Positions 36,381 through 44,911 of a DNA stretch of 64,000 nt are shown piece by piece. The first letter of the stretch is position 1; the number at the start of each line of letters is the position of its first letter. Source of the stretch: Pseudonocardia sp. MH-G8 (lineage in GTDB: Bacteria; Actinomycetota; Actinomycetes; Mycobacteriales; Pseudonocardiaceae); contig NZ_NKYF01000001.1 of NCBI RefSeq assembly GCF_002262885.1, positions 1 to 64,000 of the forward strand, written 5' to 3'. The translations under genes and the position numbers were made by a program. The notes under the pieces are model-generated. The model worked only from the letters and a program-made list of their open reading frames with translations, did not search any database and had not been told where the DNA came from.

Positions 36381-38090
36381 ATGAGATCGGTCGCGCTCTC
36401 CCCGCAGGCCCGTGAGGCCGCGCTAGACGCGATGAGCTCGACCGAACTCGACGTGCTGGTCGTCGGGGGCGGTGTCGTGGGCAGCGGAGCCGCCCTCGAC
36501 GCCGCCACCCGCGGCCTCACCGTCGGGCTCGTCGAGGCCCGCGACTTCGCCTCCGGCACCTCGAGCCGGTCCAGCAAGCTCATCCACGGCGGCCTGCGCT
36601 ACCTGGAGATGCTGGACTTCCGGCTCGTCGCCGAGGCGCTGCAGGAGCGCGGGCTGCTCATCCAGACGCTCGCGCCGCACCTGGTGAAGCCGGTGCCGTT
36701 CCTGTACCCGCTCACCCACCGCTGGTGGGAGCGGCTCTACGCGGGTACGGGCCTGGCGCTCTACGACACGCTGGGCCTGCTGTCCGGCCGCTCCCGCGGC
36801 GTGCCGGCACACCGGCACCTCACGCGGCGCGGCGCGCGCAAGGTCGTGCCGTCACTGCGCAAGGACGCCCTGGTGGGCGCCCTGCTCTACTTCGACGCGC
36901 AGGTCGACGACGCCCGGCACACGATGTTCCTCGCCCGCACGGCGGCCTCCTACGGCGCGCACGTCGCGTCCCGGGCCCGCGTGGTCGGGCTGCTGCGCGA
37001 GGGCGAGCGGGTCACCGGCGCCGAGGTGCACGACCTCGAGTCCGGCCGCACCATCCAGGTGCGGGCCCGGCAGGTGATCAACGCCACCGGCGTGTGGACC
37101 GACGAGACGCAAGGCCTGGTCGGTGAGCGCGGGCAGTTCCACGTGCGGGCGAGCAAGGGCATCCACCTCGTCGTGCCGCGCGACCGCATCCGCGGCGACT
37201 CGGGGCTGATCCTGCGCACCGAGAAGTCCGTGCTGTTCGTCATCCCCTGGGGCCGGCACTGGATCATCGGCACCACCGACACCGACTGGGAGCTCGGGCT
37301 CGCCCACCCGGCGGCCAGCGCGGCGGACATCTCCTACCTGCTCGATCACGTGAACGAGGTGCTGGAGCAACCGCTCACGCACGAGGACGTCGAGGGCGTC
37401 TACGCCGGGCTGCGGCCGCTGCTGTCGGGCGAGTCGGAGTCGACCTCGAAGCTCTCGCGCGAGCACGCCGTGGCGCACACCGTTCCGGGGCTGGTGGTCG
37501 TGGCGGGCGGCAAGTACACGACCTACCGCGTGATGGCCAAGGACGCCGTGGACGCCGCGGTGCACGGCCTGCACATCAAGGTGCCGCCGTCGGTCACGGA
37601 GAACGTCCCGCTGCTGGGGGCGGAGGGCTTCGAGGCGCTGAAGAACTCCGCACCGGTGCTCGCCGACAAGTACGGGCTGCACGAGGCGCGGATCCTGCAC
37701 CTGCTGGGCCGCTACGGCTCGCTGATCCACGAGGTGCTCGAGCTCGTGGTGGCCGACCCGACCCTCGGCGAGCCGCTCGCCGGGGCGCCCGACCACCTGC
37801 GCGCCGAGGTCGTCTACGCGGCCTCGCACGAGGGTGCCCGGCACCTCGACGACATCCTCGCCCGCCGTACCCGCGTCTCGATCGAGACGTTCGACCGGGG
37901 CACGGGCGCGGTCGAGGAGGTCGCGCGGCTGGTCGCGCCGGTGCTCGGCTGGAGCGACGCGCAGGTCGAGCGGGAGGTGGAGCACTACCGCAAGCGCGTG
38001 GAGGCCGAGCGGGAGAGCCAGAAGATGCCCGACGACGAGACGGCCGACTCCGCCCGGATGGGCGCCCCGGAGGTCGTGCCCGTGGTGTGA
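36381..38090 (+). CDS. glpD: Glycerol-3-phosphate dehydrogenase, FAD-dependent
   Basis: A 569-residue membrane-associated flavoprotein. The FAD-binding Rossmann motif VVGGGVVGSGAALDAATRG is near residue 32, followed by the family signature SSRSSKLIHGGLRYLE. TDTDWE and GVYAGLRPLL are later DAO-fold blocks. The C-terminal helical domain (about 395-520, DAO_C) is complete. It oxidises glycerol 3-phosphate to dihydroxyacetone phosphate and passes electrons to quinone. AAGGAAGGAA precedes the ATG, 39 bp after glpK. Last gene of the glycerol operon. Confidence 0.94.
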   Translation: MRSVALSPQAREAALDAMSSTELDVLVVGGGVVGSGAALDAATRGLTVGLVEARDFASGTSSRSSKLIHGGLRYLEMLDFRLVAEALQERGLLIQTLAPHLVKPVPFLYPLTHRWWERLYAGTGLALYDTLGLLSGRSRGVPAHRHLTRRGARKVVPSLRKDALVGALLYFDAQVDDARHTMFLARTAASYGAHVASRARVVGLLREGERVTGAEVHDLESGRTIQVRARQVINATGVWTDETQGLVGERGQFHVRASKGIHLVVPRDRIRGDSGLILRTEKSVLFVIPWGRHWIIGTTDTDWELGLAHPAASAADISYLLDHVNEVLEQPLTHEDVEGVYAGLRPLLSGESESTSKLSREHAVAHTVPGLVVVAGGKYTTYRVMAKDAVDAAVHGLHIKVPPSVTENVPLLGAEGFEALKNSAPVLADKYGLHEARILHLLGRYGSLIHEVLELVVADPTLGEPLAGAPDHLRAEVVYAASHEGARHLDDILARRTRVSIETFDRGTGAVEEVARLVAPVLGWSDAQVEREVEHYRKRVEAERESQKMPDDETADSARMGAPEVVPVV

Positions 38091-38170
38091 GCCCCGTCCG
38101 AGCAGGGCGGACACGCCAAGAGACGTATCCGGACGCCGCTCGCGTACGTCGAGACGCGTCGTCGAACCGC

Positions 38171-38199
38171 GCGTGCGGGCGGACGACCCGCCCGCACGC
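38171..38199 (+). terminator. 12-bp GC hairpin after glpFKD
   Basis: GCGTGCGGGCGG (38171-38182) pairs perfectly with 38188-38199 around a 5-base loop, 80 bp after the glpD stop and 19 bp before the next start. Likely terminates glpFKD; lacks a T-run, as is common in actinobacteria. Confidence 0.6.
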
Positions 38200-38218
38200 C
38201 GGACATAGCGTGCTGCTC

Positions 38219-38737
38219 ATGTCCAGGCAGCGGTTCGCCCTCACGGTGTCGACGGTCTACGCGTGGATCGCGGCCGTCGCGTTCGGCGGCATCCTCGTCG
38301 AGACCGTCGTCATCTACCCCAACGTGTTCCACGACGCCCCGGCGTCGCTCGCGGAGTCGATGGAGTTCTTCGTCGTCACCGGCCCGGCCGACCTGTTCCC
38401 GCCCCTGGGCGCGCTCACGGTGGTGGCCGCGGCGACCACCCTGGTCCTGTTGCGCCGATACCCGGCTGCGCGGTGGTGGATCGCGGCGAGCCTCACGTCC
38501 CTGCTGCTCGGCGAGTTCCTGTACTCCGCGCTCTACTTCTGGCCGCGCAACGACATCATGTTCACCGAAGGCCTCGCCGTGCACTCGGTCGAGTTCCTCC
38601 GGCGGACGGCCGTCGAGTTCGAGGCCGGCCACCGGCTACGCCTGGCGATGAGCGGTGTGACGGCCGCCCTCGCGTTCACCGGGCTCCTGCGGTTCCACCG
38701 GCAGGTCAGTCCTCGTCCCACACCGCCAGCAAGCTGA
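38219..38737 (+). CDS. Small four-helix membrane protein, DUF1772-like
   Basis: A 172-residue protein with four predicted membrane helices (about 8-30, 57-77, 84-103 and 136-155) and little else. The overall pattern, with a conserved FWPRND..F loop between helices 3 and 4, resembles DUF1772/anthrone-oxygenase-like proteins, but I am not certain of the family. The ATG at 38219 is the most plausible start. Its 3' end overlaps the convergent gene by 32 bp. Function unknown. Confidence 0.6.
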   Translation: MSRQRFALTVSTVYAWIAAVAFGGILVETVVIYPNVFHDAPASLAESMEFFVVTGPADLFPPLGALTVVAAATTLVLLRRYPAARWWIAASLTSLLLGEFLYSALYFWPRNDIMFTEGLAVHSVEFLRRTAVEFEAGHRLRLAMSGVTAALAFTGLLRFHRQVSPRPTPPAS

Positions 38738-39164
38738 CCAGCACGAAAACCTGCACCTCACACGGGAGGCCGGGCAGGTCGGCCTCCGCCTCGCCGAACC
38801 AGGCGCTGGTGCGCCGCACCGCGCCGACGGGCTCGCCGTCGCGCACCAGCACCTGGTCGCGGCGGAACGCCGAGGGGCGCTCGAACGTGTGCGTCACCCC
38901 GCCGGTCTCGAGCGTCCAGGTCAGCCTGCCCACACCGTCGGCGAGCGCGACGAGGGCGCCCGCGTCGTCACGCAGGCGGTAGCGCCGTCCCGTCCAGCCG
39001 CCGCGGGCCACGTCGTAGGTCCGGCCGCCCAGCTCGAAGGTGCCCCCGCCGATGAACGCCGACGGCTTCCACGTGCACACCGCAGCGCCGTCGCACGTGA
39101 TGTCGTACCGGGTGCTCAGCAGCCCGGTACGCGACGCCCTCAGCACGCAGCCAGTGTTCCCCAC
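38706..39164 (-). CDS. Hypothetical protein, beta-rich, 152 residues
   Basis: A protein of alternating hydrophobic and polar strands (FELGGRTYDVARGGWTGRRYRLRD, ALVALADGVGRLTWTLETGG) with no signal peptide or membrane helix. The pattern suggests a single beta-barrel or tubby/LURP-one-like fold, which I cannot confirm. The start could be GTG at 39164 or GTG at 39146; the latter keeps the LRASRTGLLSTRYDI strand. It is convergent with, and overlaps, the small membrane protein gene. No function is offered. Confidence 0.6.
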   Translation of the reverse strand: MGNTGCVLRASRTGLLSTRYDITCDGAAVCTWKPSAFIGGGTFELGGRTYDVARGGWTGRRYRLRDDAGALVALADGVGRLTWTLETGGVTHTFERPSAFRRDQVLVRDGEPVGAVRRTSAWFGEAEADLPGLPCEVQVFVLVSLLAVWDED

Positions 39165-39202
39165 CGGGAGTCCCGTGCGTACATCCGGCGTAGCGTGGCG
39201 CG

Positions 39203-40198
39203 GTGCCGGATCTGATCTCTCTCGACCACATCGCCGCGGCGGCCGACCGCATCGCCGGGCACGTGCTGCACACCCCGACCGTCCCCAGCCCCGGCCTCAG
39301 CGCCCACCTCGGCGTGCCGGTGACCTGCAAGCTGGAGCTGCTGCAACGCACCGGCTCGTTCAAGCCGCGGGGCGCGGTGCACAAGCTGCTCGGCCTCACC
39401 GAGGCCGAGAGCGCTGCGGGCGTGGTGGCCGTCAGCGGCGGCAACCACGGCGTCGCGGTCGCCGACGCCGCGGGCACGCTGGGCATCGCCGCCACGGTCG
39501 TGATGCCCGAGGCCGCCCCGCAGCGTTCGGTCGCGGCCGCCCGCGCGGCCGGCACCGAGGTCCGCCTCACCCCGGACATGGCCGGCGCCTTCGCGCTCCT
39601 CGACGAGCTGGTGGCCGAGGGCCGCACCCTCGTGCACCCCTTCGACGACCCGGTCGTGATCGCCGGGCAGGGCACGGTCGGGCTGGAGCTCGCCGCCGAC
39701 GCGCCCGAGGTCACCGACGTGCTGGTGAGCATCGGCGGTGGCGGGCTGATCGCGGGGGTCGCCGCGGCCGTGCGCGCCTGCCGTCCCGACGTGCGCGTGT
39801 GGGGTGTGGAGACCGAGGGCGCCGACGCGATGTCACGGGCGCTGGCCGCAGGCGCGCCGGTGCCCACCACGCCGAGCTCGATCGTCACCACGCTCAGCGC
39901 ACCGCGGGTCTCGGAGCTGACGCTCGCGCACGTCAGCGCACTGGTGGAAGACGTCATCGTCGTCCCCGACGCCGACGCCGTGCGCGGCAGCCTCACCGTC
40001 GCCGAGGAGGCGAAGGTGTGGGCCGAGCCCGCCGCAGGCTGCCTCGTTCCCGCCGCCCACCAGGTCCTCGAGCGCGTCGGGTCCGGTGCGCGGCTCGGGT
40101 TCGTGCTCTGCGGCGGGAACGTGACCAGCACCGACGTCGCGGACTGGGTCGAGCGGTTCGGCGCCACGCCGTTCCCCGCGCGCGTGCCCGTGGGCTGA
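39203..40198 (+). CDS. PLP-dependent threonine/serine dehydratase family protein
   Basis: A 331-residue fold-type II PLP enzyme. The Schiff-base lysine is Lys54 in QRTGSFKPRGA, the phosphate loop is SIGGGGLIAG, and SGGNHGVAVA is the substrate loop. It lacks the C-terminal ACT-like regulatory domain of biosynthetic IlvA, so it resembles catabolic dehydratases (TdcB) or serine racemase-type enzymes. It would deaminate threonine or serine to a 2-oxo acid. GTG at 39203. It is followed 28 bp later by a flavoprotein gene. Confidence 0.88.
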   Translation: MPDLISLDHIAAAADRIAGHVLHTPTVPSPGLSAHLGVPVTCKLELLQRTGSFKPRGAVHKLLGLTEAESAAGVVAVSGGNHGVAVADAAGTLGIAATVVMPEAAPQRSVAAARAAGTEVRLTPDMAGAFALLDELVAEGRTLVHPFDDPVVIAGQGTVGLELAADAPEVTDVLVSIGGGGLIAGVAAAVRACRPDVRVWGVETEGADAMSRALAAGAPVPTTPSSIVTTLSAPRVSELTLAHVSALVEDVIVVPDADAVRGSLTVAEEAKVWAEPAAGCLVPAAHQVLERVGSGARLGFVLCGGNVTSTDVADWVERFGATPFPARVPVG

Positions 40199-40226
40199 CG
40201 GGACTGCCGGGGGCGCCGCGCGCGTT

Positions 40227-41294
40227 GTGCGAGGCGTGGACACGCAGGTCGTGGTGATCGGGGCGGGGCAGGCGGGACTGTCGGCCGGGTACGGGCTGCG
40301 CAGGGCCGGGCTCGTGCCGGGCCCCGGGTTCCTCGTGCTCGACGGCGAGGACGGCCCCGGCGGGGCGTGGCGGCACCGCTGGCGGACGCTGCGCGTCGAC
40401 CGCGCCCACCGCATCGCGAGCCTTCCCGGCCTGCCGTTCGAGCCCGCGGACACCACGCGGCCTGCCGCGGAGATCGTCCCGGCGTACTTCGACGCCTACG
40501 AGCGGGTGTTCGACCTGCAGGTGCGCCGGCCCGTGCGGGTCGGCGCCGTCCGGTCGGACGGGCCCGACCTGCTGGTCGACACGGACGCCGGCACCTGGCG
40601 CACCCGCGCCCTGATCAACGCCACCGGCACCTGGACCCACCCGTTCCGCCCCCGCTACCCCGGCGCGGACTCCTTCCGGGGTAGGCAGCTGCACCCGGCC
40701 GACTACACCGGTCCGGACGAGTTCGCCGGGAAGCGGGTGGTGGTCGTCGGCGGCGGGACGTCCGCGGTGCAGCTGCTGATGGAGATCGCCCCGGTCGCGT
40801 CCGGGACCACCTGGGTCACCCGCCGCCCGCCGGTGTTCCACGAGGAGCCCTTCGACGACGAGTGGGGCCGCGCGGTCGTCGCCCGCGTCGAGGAGCGGGT
40901 GCGGGCCGGGCTGCCACCGGAGAGCGTGGTGAGCGCCACGGGACTGGCGCTCACCCCCGAGGTGCGGGCGGCGCAGGCCGCGGGCGTGCTGCACCGGCTG
41001 CCGATGTTCGCGCGGATCACACCGGACGGCGTGGAGTGGGCCGACGGCAGCTCCGCCCCCGCCGACGTGATCCTCTGGGCCACCGGCTGGCGTCCGGCGC
41101 TCGGTCACCTCACCCCGCTGCGGCTGCGCGGCCCGGGCGGCGGCGTGGCGCTGGAGGGCACCCGAGTGAGCTCCGACCCGCGCATCCACCTGGTCGGCTA
41201 CGGCCCGAGCGCCAGCACGATAGGCGCCAACCGAGCGGGACGGTCAGCGGCAAGGGAAGTGCTGACGCAACTGAGGGAGCCGGCGGTGGCATGA
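40227..41294 (+). CDS. FAD/NAD(P)-binding flavoprotein monooxygenase-like oxidoreductase
   Basis: A 355-residue two-dinucleotide-binding-domain flavoprotein. The FAD site VVIGAGQAGLSAGYGLR lies at the N-terminus, and the NAD(P)H site VVVVGGGTSAVQLLMEIA in the middle. PGGAWRHRWRTLRVDRAHR matches the segment found in CzcO/Baeyer-Villiger-like monooxygenases. The GTG at 40227 or the one three codons later may be used. Substrate unknown. A long hairpin separates it from the next gene. Confidence 0.82.
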   Translation: MRGVDTQVVVIGAGQAGLSAGYGLRRAGLVPGPGFLVLDGEDGPGGAWRHRWRTLRVDRAHRIASLPGLPFEPADTTRPAAEIVPAYFDAYERVFDLQVRRPVRVGAVRSDGPDLLVDTDAGTWRTRALINATGTWTHPFRPRYPGADSFRGRQLHPADYTGPDEFAGKRVVVVGGGTSAVQLLMEIAPVASGTTWVTRRPPVFHEEPFDDEWGRAVVARVEERVRAGLPPESVVSATGLALTPEVRAAQAAGVLHRLPMFARITPDGVEWADGSSAPADVILWATGWRPALGHLTPLRLRGPGGGVALEGTRVSSDPRIHLVGYGPSASTIGANRAGRSAAREVLTQLREPAVA

Positions 41295-41297
41295 CGC

Positions 41298-41360
41298 CCG
41301 GCTGTACGAGCGGCACCTTCGTACCGCTCCATCGGACGGGGGTGCCGCTCGTACAGCCGG
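41298..41360. terminator. 20-bp hairpin with competing inner stem
   Basis: The arms CGGCTGTACGAGCGGCACC (41299-41317) and 41341-41359 pair perfectly, extended by one more pair. The 23-base loop begins TTCGTACCGCTC, and GTACCGCTC (41321-41329) can instead pair with GAGCGGCAC of the left arm (one mismatch). Two exclusive folds are therefore possible. It starts 4 bp after one gene and ends 25 bp before the next, both on the plus strand. Confidence 0.6.
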
Positions 41361-41385
41361 ATCCGGTACGGGCGAGGATTTGCTC

Positions 41386-42873
41386 GTGAGCATCGGGGCA
41401 CGAGCTTCGTCCCTCAGCGCTTGGCCTGCGCTGTGGGCGCTCGTCCTGGGCTTCTTCATGATCTTGGTGGACGCCACGATCGTGCAGGTCGCCACCCCCG
41501 CGCTGATGCGGGAGCTGGGCGCCGACGTCAACGCGGTCGTCTGGGTCACGAGCGCGTACCTGCTCGCCTACGCCGTGCCGCTGCTGATCACCGGGCGGCT
41601 GGGCGACCGGTTCGGGCCCAAGCACGTCTACCTCGCCGGGCTGGCCGTGTTCACCCTCGCGTCGCTGTGGTGCGGGCTCACCGGCACCGTCACGCAGCTG
41701 GTCGTGGCGCGCGTGTTCCAGGGCCTGGGCGCGGCGCTGATGACACCGCAGACGATGGCCGTGATCACCCGGACGTTCCCGGCCGACCAGCGGGGCCGGG
41801 CGATGAGCCTCTGGGGCGCGGTCGCGGGCGTGGCCACTCTGGTCGGCCCGATCCTGGGCGGCGTGCTCATCGACGCGCTGGGCTGGGAGTGGATCTTCTT
41901 CATCAACGTGCCCGTCGGGGTGGTCGGGTTCGTGCTGGCCCTGCGGCTGGTCCCCGCGCTGCCCACGCACGTGCACCGGTTCGACCTGCTCGGCGTGCTC
42001 CTGTCGGCCGTGGGCATGTTCCTGCTGGTGTTCGGCATCCAGGAGGGGCAGACGTTCGAGTGGGGCCCGATCGTCGGGCCCGTCCCGGTGTGGGCGCTCA
42101 TCGTCATCGGTGTCGTCGTACTCGCGCTGTTCGTGCTGTGGCAGGCGCGCAACCAGGCCGAACCGCTCGTCCCGCTCACGCTGTTCCGGGAGCGCAACTT
42201 CACGCTGGCCACCGTCGCGATCGCCACCGTCGGCCTGTCGGTCACCGCGCTCGGGTTCCCGTTGATGCTCTACGCCCAGAACGTGCGCGGGCTCGGTCCC
42301 ACCGGGGCTGCGCTGCTGCTGGCCCCGTCGGCCGTCCTGTCCGGAGTGCTCGCGCCCTACGTCGGGCGCCTGGCCGACCGCGCCGACCCGCGCTGGATCG
42401 CGGGCACCGGGATGGTGCTCATGCCGGTCTCCCTGCTGTGGCTGGCCGCGGTGCTGCGGCCCGACACGTCGGTGTGGTGGCTGCTGCTGCCGATCGCGCT
42501 CAACGGCGTGGCCAACCCGTTCCTGTGGGCGCCGATCGGCAGCACCGCCACCCGCCACCTGCCGATGGCCCAGGCCGGAGCGGGCAGCGGCGTCTACAAC
42601 ACCACGCGCCAGGTCGGCGCGGTGCTCGGCAGCTCCGGCATCGCCGCGATCATGCAGATGCGGCTCACCGCGCTCGCGCCCGGCGCCGCCGGGCACACCG
42701 ACGCCGGCGCCGGCCCGCTGCCGCCGCAGCTGCACGCGGGCTACAGCGCCGCGATGGCCCAGTCCCTGCTGCTGCCCGCCGCGGCGCTGCTGATCGGGCT
42801 GGTCGCCGTGCTCTGCTTCGCCCCACCCTCCCGCCTGCGCACGCCGTCACCACCGGCGGTGGGCGGCGACTGA
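41386..42873 (+). CDS. MFS drug exporter, DHA2 (EmrB/QacA) family, 14 helices
   Basis: A 495-residue, 14-helix H+-antiporter. TM1 holds FMILVDATIVQVATPAL, motif A is TGRLGDRFGPKHVY, and motif C is the GPILGGVLIDALGWEWIFFINVPVG region (antiporter signature). The GTG at 41386 follows GCGAGG at proper spacing. It probably exports drugs or toxic metabolites. No TetR or MarR gene adjoins it; the hairpin just upstream might be regulatory. Confidence 0.9.
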   Translation: MSIGARASSLSAWPALWALVLGFFMILVDATIVQVATPALMRELGADVNAVVWVTSAYLLAYAVPLLITGRLGDRFGPKHVYLAGLAVFTLASLWCGLTGTVTQLVVARVFQGLGAALMTPQTMAVITRTFPADQRGRAMSLWGAVAGVATLVGPILGGVLIDALGWEWIFFINVPVGVVGFVLALRLVPALPTHVHRFDLLGVLLSAVGMFLLVFGIQEGQTFEWGPIVGPVPVWALIVIGVVVLALFVLWQARNQAEPLVPLTLFRERNFTLATVAIATVGLSVTALGFPLMLYAQNVRGLGPTGAALLLAPSAVLSGVLAPYVGRLADRADPRWIAGTGMVLMPVSLLWLAAVLRPDTSVWWLLLPIALNGVANPFLWAPIGSTATRHLPMAQAGAGSGVYNTTRQVGAVLGSSGIAAIMQMRLTALAPGAAGHTDAGAGPLPPQLHAGYSAAMAQSLLLPAAALLIGLVAVLCFAPPSRLRTPSPPAVGGD

Positions 42874-42900
42874 CCCGGCCCGGCCTGCTCCGCCCTGCCC

Positions 42901-43377
42901 GTGCCGCCTGCGCCGCTGCCGATGTCGGCCGCCGAATTCGCTGCGCTGCCCGAGGACGCCGAGGCCCGGTTCGAGCTGCAGGAAGGCGCGCTGGTGATGC
43001 CCCCGAGACCCGTTCCCGTCCGCCAGGACTGTCTGTTCGAGCTCGGGTCGCAGTTGCGGCCACAGGTTCCCGCGCACCTCAAGATGCTGCTGGAGGTCGA
43101 CGTCGACCTGCAGCTGGTCCCGCCAGGCCGGCCGGGCACGGTGCGGGTACCGGATCTCGTGGTCATCACCCGGGCGTCGTTCGACCGGGTGCGCAACGAG
43201 GGCGGCTTGCTGCGCGCCGCCGAGGTCGTGCTCGCCGTCGAGATCCTTTCCACCGGATCACGGCGCACCGACGGCGTGGTCGAGCACGGCGAGTACGCCG
43301 ACGCCGGACCGGTCACGGGCTCCTTCGCGAGCGAGGTCCCGTTCCCGGTCCGGGTCGATCTCACGGCCCTGGGCTGA
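42901..43377 (+). CDS. Degenerate Uma2 family endonuclease-like protein
   Basis: A 158-residue protein whose first 135 residues follow the Uma2 (DUF820) restriction-endonuclease-like fold: MSAAEFAALPEDAEARFELQEGALV, PDLVVI (active-site Asp), VEILSTGSRRTD (active-site Glu). Intact Uma2 proteins have about 190 residues. Here the sequence jumps from GEYADAG straight to PVTGSFASEVPFPVRVDL, the usual C-terminal strand. About 40 residues are therefore missing without loss of frame, and the usual lysine after the GSRRTD block reads as Glu in VVEHGEYA. Probably inactive. Uma2 genes are common in actinobacteria and often decay. Confidence 0.7.
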   Translation: MPPAPLPMSAAEFAALPEDAEARFELQEGALVMPPRPVPVRQDCLFELGSQLRPQVPAHLKMLLEVDVDLQLVPPGRPGTVRVPDLVVITRASFDRVRNEGGLLRAAEVVLAVEILSTGSRRTDGVVEHGEYADAGPVTGSFASEVPFPVRVDLTALG

Positions 43378-44820
43378 TCACCCGTCCGTGCGCACCTCGG
43401 TGCCGTCCTGGGACCACCGGGTGTGGAAGGAGCCCTCGCCGTCGGTGCGGCGGTAGGTGTGCGCACCGAAGAAGTCGCGCAGGCCCTGGATCAGGTTCGC
43501 CGGGCCGCGCTCGCGCCGGTAGCCGTCGTAGTACGAGAGCGAGCTGGCGAACGCCGGGATCGCCACGCCCTGCTCGGTGGCGGTCACCACGACCCGCCTC
43601 CACGCGTCCTGCGCGTTGGCCACGGCCTCGGTGAAGTACGGCACCATCAGCAGGTTCTCGATGTCACCGTGCTCGGTGTAGGCGTCCCGGATCCGGTTGA
43701 GGAACTGCGCGCGGATGATGCAGCCGCCGCGCCAGATCGTGGCCATCGCGCCGAGGTCGAGGTCCCAGTCGTTCGCCTTCGACGCCGCGCGCATCTGCGC
43801 GAACCCCTGCGCGTACGCCACGACCTTGCTCGCGTAGAGGGCCTGGCGGATGTCCTCGACGAGGTCGCCCCGGTCCTCCCCCGCACCGGGTGTCGGCCCG
43901 GCGAGGGTGGTGGACGCGGCCTTCCGCTCGTCGCGCAGGGCCGACAGCCCGCGAGCGAAGACCGCCTCGGTGATGCCGGTGAGCGGGACGCCGAGGCCGA
44001 GCGCGTCGACGGCCGTCCAGGTTCCGGTGCCCTTCTGCTGGGCCTCGTCGACGATCACGTCGATCAGCGGCCCACCGGTCTTCTCGTCGGTCTTCTGCAG
44101 CACAGTGGCGGTGATCTCGATGAGGAAGCTCTCCAGGTCGCCGGAGTTCCACTCCTCGAAGATCTTGCCGATGGCCGGCGCGTCCAGCCCGGCCACGTGC
44201 GTGAGCAGGTCGTAGGCCTCGGCGATGAGCTGGATGTCGGCGTACTCGATGCCGTTGTGGACCATCTTGACGTAGTGGCCGGCACCGTCCGGGCCCACGT
44301 GCACGCAGCACGGGGTGCCGTCGACGTTCGCCGCGATGCCGGTGAAGATCTCCTCGACCTCGGCGTACGCCTCCACGTCGCCGCCGGGCATGATGCTCGG
44401 CCCGAGCAGCGCACCCTCCTCGCCGCCGGAGACCCCGACGCCCATGAACCGCAGGCCCCGCGCGGCGCACTCCTGCGTGCGGCGCAACGTGTCGGGGAAG
44501 TGCGAGTTGCCGGCGTCGATGATGATGTCGCCCTCGTCGAGCAGGGGCGCGAGCTCCTCGATGACGCCGTCGACGGGCGCACCGGCCTTGACCATCACGA
44601 TGATCCGCCGCGGGCGTTCCAGCGCCGCCACGAAATCCTCGACGCTCTCCGCGGCGGTGAACGCACCCTCGGAGCCGTAGGCCTGCATGAACTCGCGGGT
44701 GCGGGACGCCGTGCGGTTGTGCACGGCGACCGGGGTGCCGCGCCGGGCGATGTTGCGGGCCAGGTTGGCCCCCATCACGGCCAGCCCGGTCACGCCGATA
44801 CGGCTCTTGCCGTCTGCCAC
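43378..44820 (-). CDS. gnd: 6-phosphogluconate dehydrogenase, NADP-dependent decarboxylating
   Basis: A 480-residue enzyme of the oxidative pentose phosphate pathway. The NADP site GLAVMGANLARNIARRG is at the N-terminus, the signature VKMVHNGIEYADIQLIAEAYDLL carries catalytic Lys/His/Asn, and the GGCIIRAQFL and C-terminal HTYRRTDGEGSFHTRW blocks complete the dimer-type enzyme. Length equals the long form in E. coli. It converts 6-phosphogluconate to ribulose 5-phosphate, CO2 and NADPH. It follows an F420-dependent oxidoreductase gene on the same strand. Confidence 0.95.
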   Translation of the reverse strand: MADGKSRIGVTGLAVMGANLARNIARRGTPVAVHNRTASRTREFMQAYGSEGAFTAAESVEDFVAALERPRRIIVMVKAGAPVDGVIEELAPLLDEGDIIIDAGNSHFPDTLRRTQECAARGLRFMGVGVSGGEEGALLGPSIMPGGDVEAYAEVEEIFTGIAANVDGTPCCVHVGPDGAGHYVKMVHNGIEYADIQLIAEAYDLLTHVAGLDAPAIGKIFEEWNSGDLESFLIEITATVLQKTDEKTGGPLIDVIVDEAQQKGTGTWTAVDALGLGVPLTGITEAVFARGLSALRDERKAASTTLAGPTPGAGEDRGDLVEDIRQALYASKVVAYAQGFAQMRAASKANDWDLDLGAMATIWRGGCIIRAQFLNRIRDAYTEHGDIENLLMVPYFTEAVANAQDAWRRVVVTATEQGVAIPAFASSLSYYDGYRRERGPANLIQGLRDFFGAHTYRRTDGEGSFHTRWSQDGTEVRTDG

Positions 44821-44911
44821 GGTGATCGTTCTCCCTCGTCGGTGGGGCGCTCCGTCGGGCGCACGCTACCGCCAACCCCCACCCCGACCCGCGTGTTCCT
44901 GCACCCCGGGG

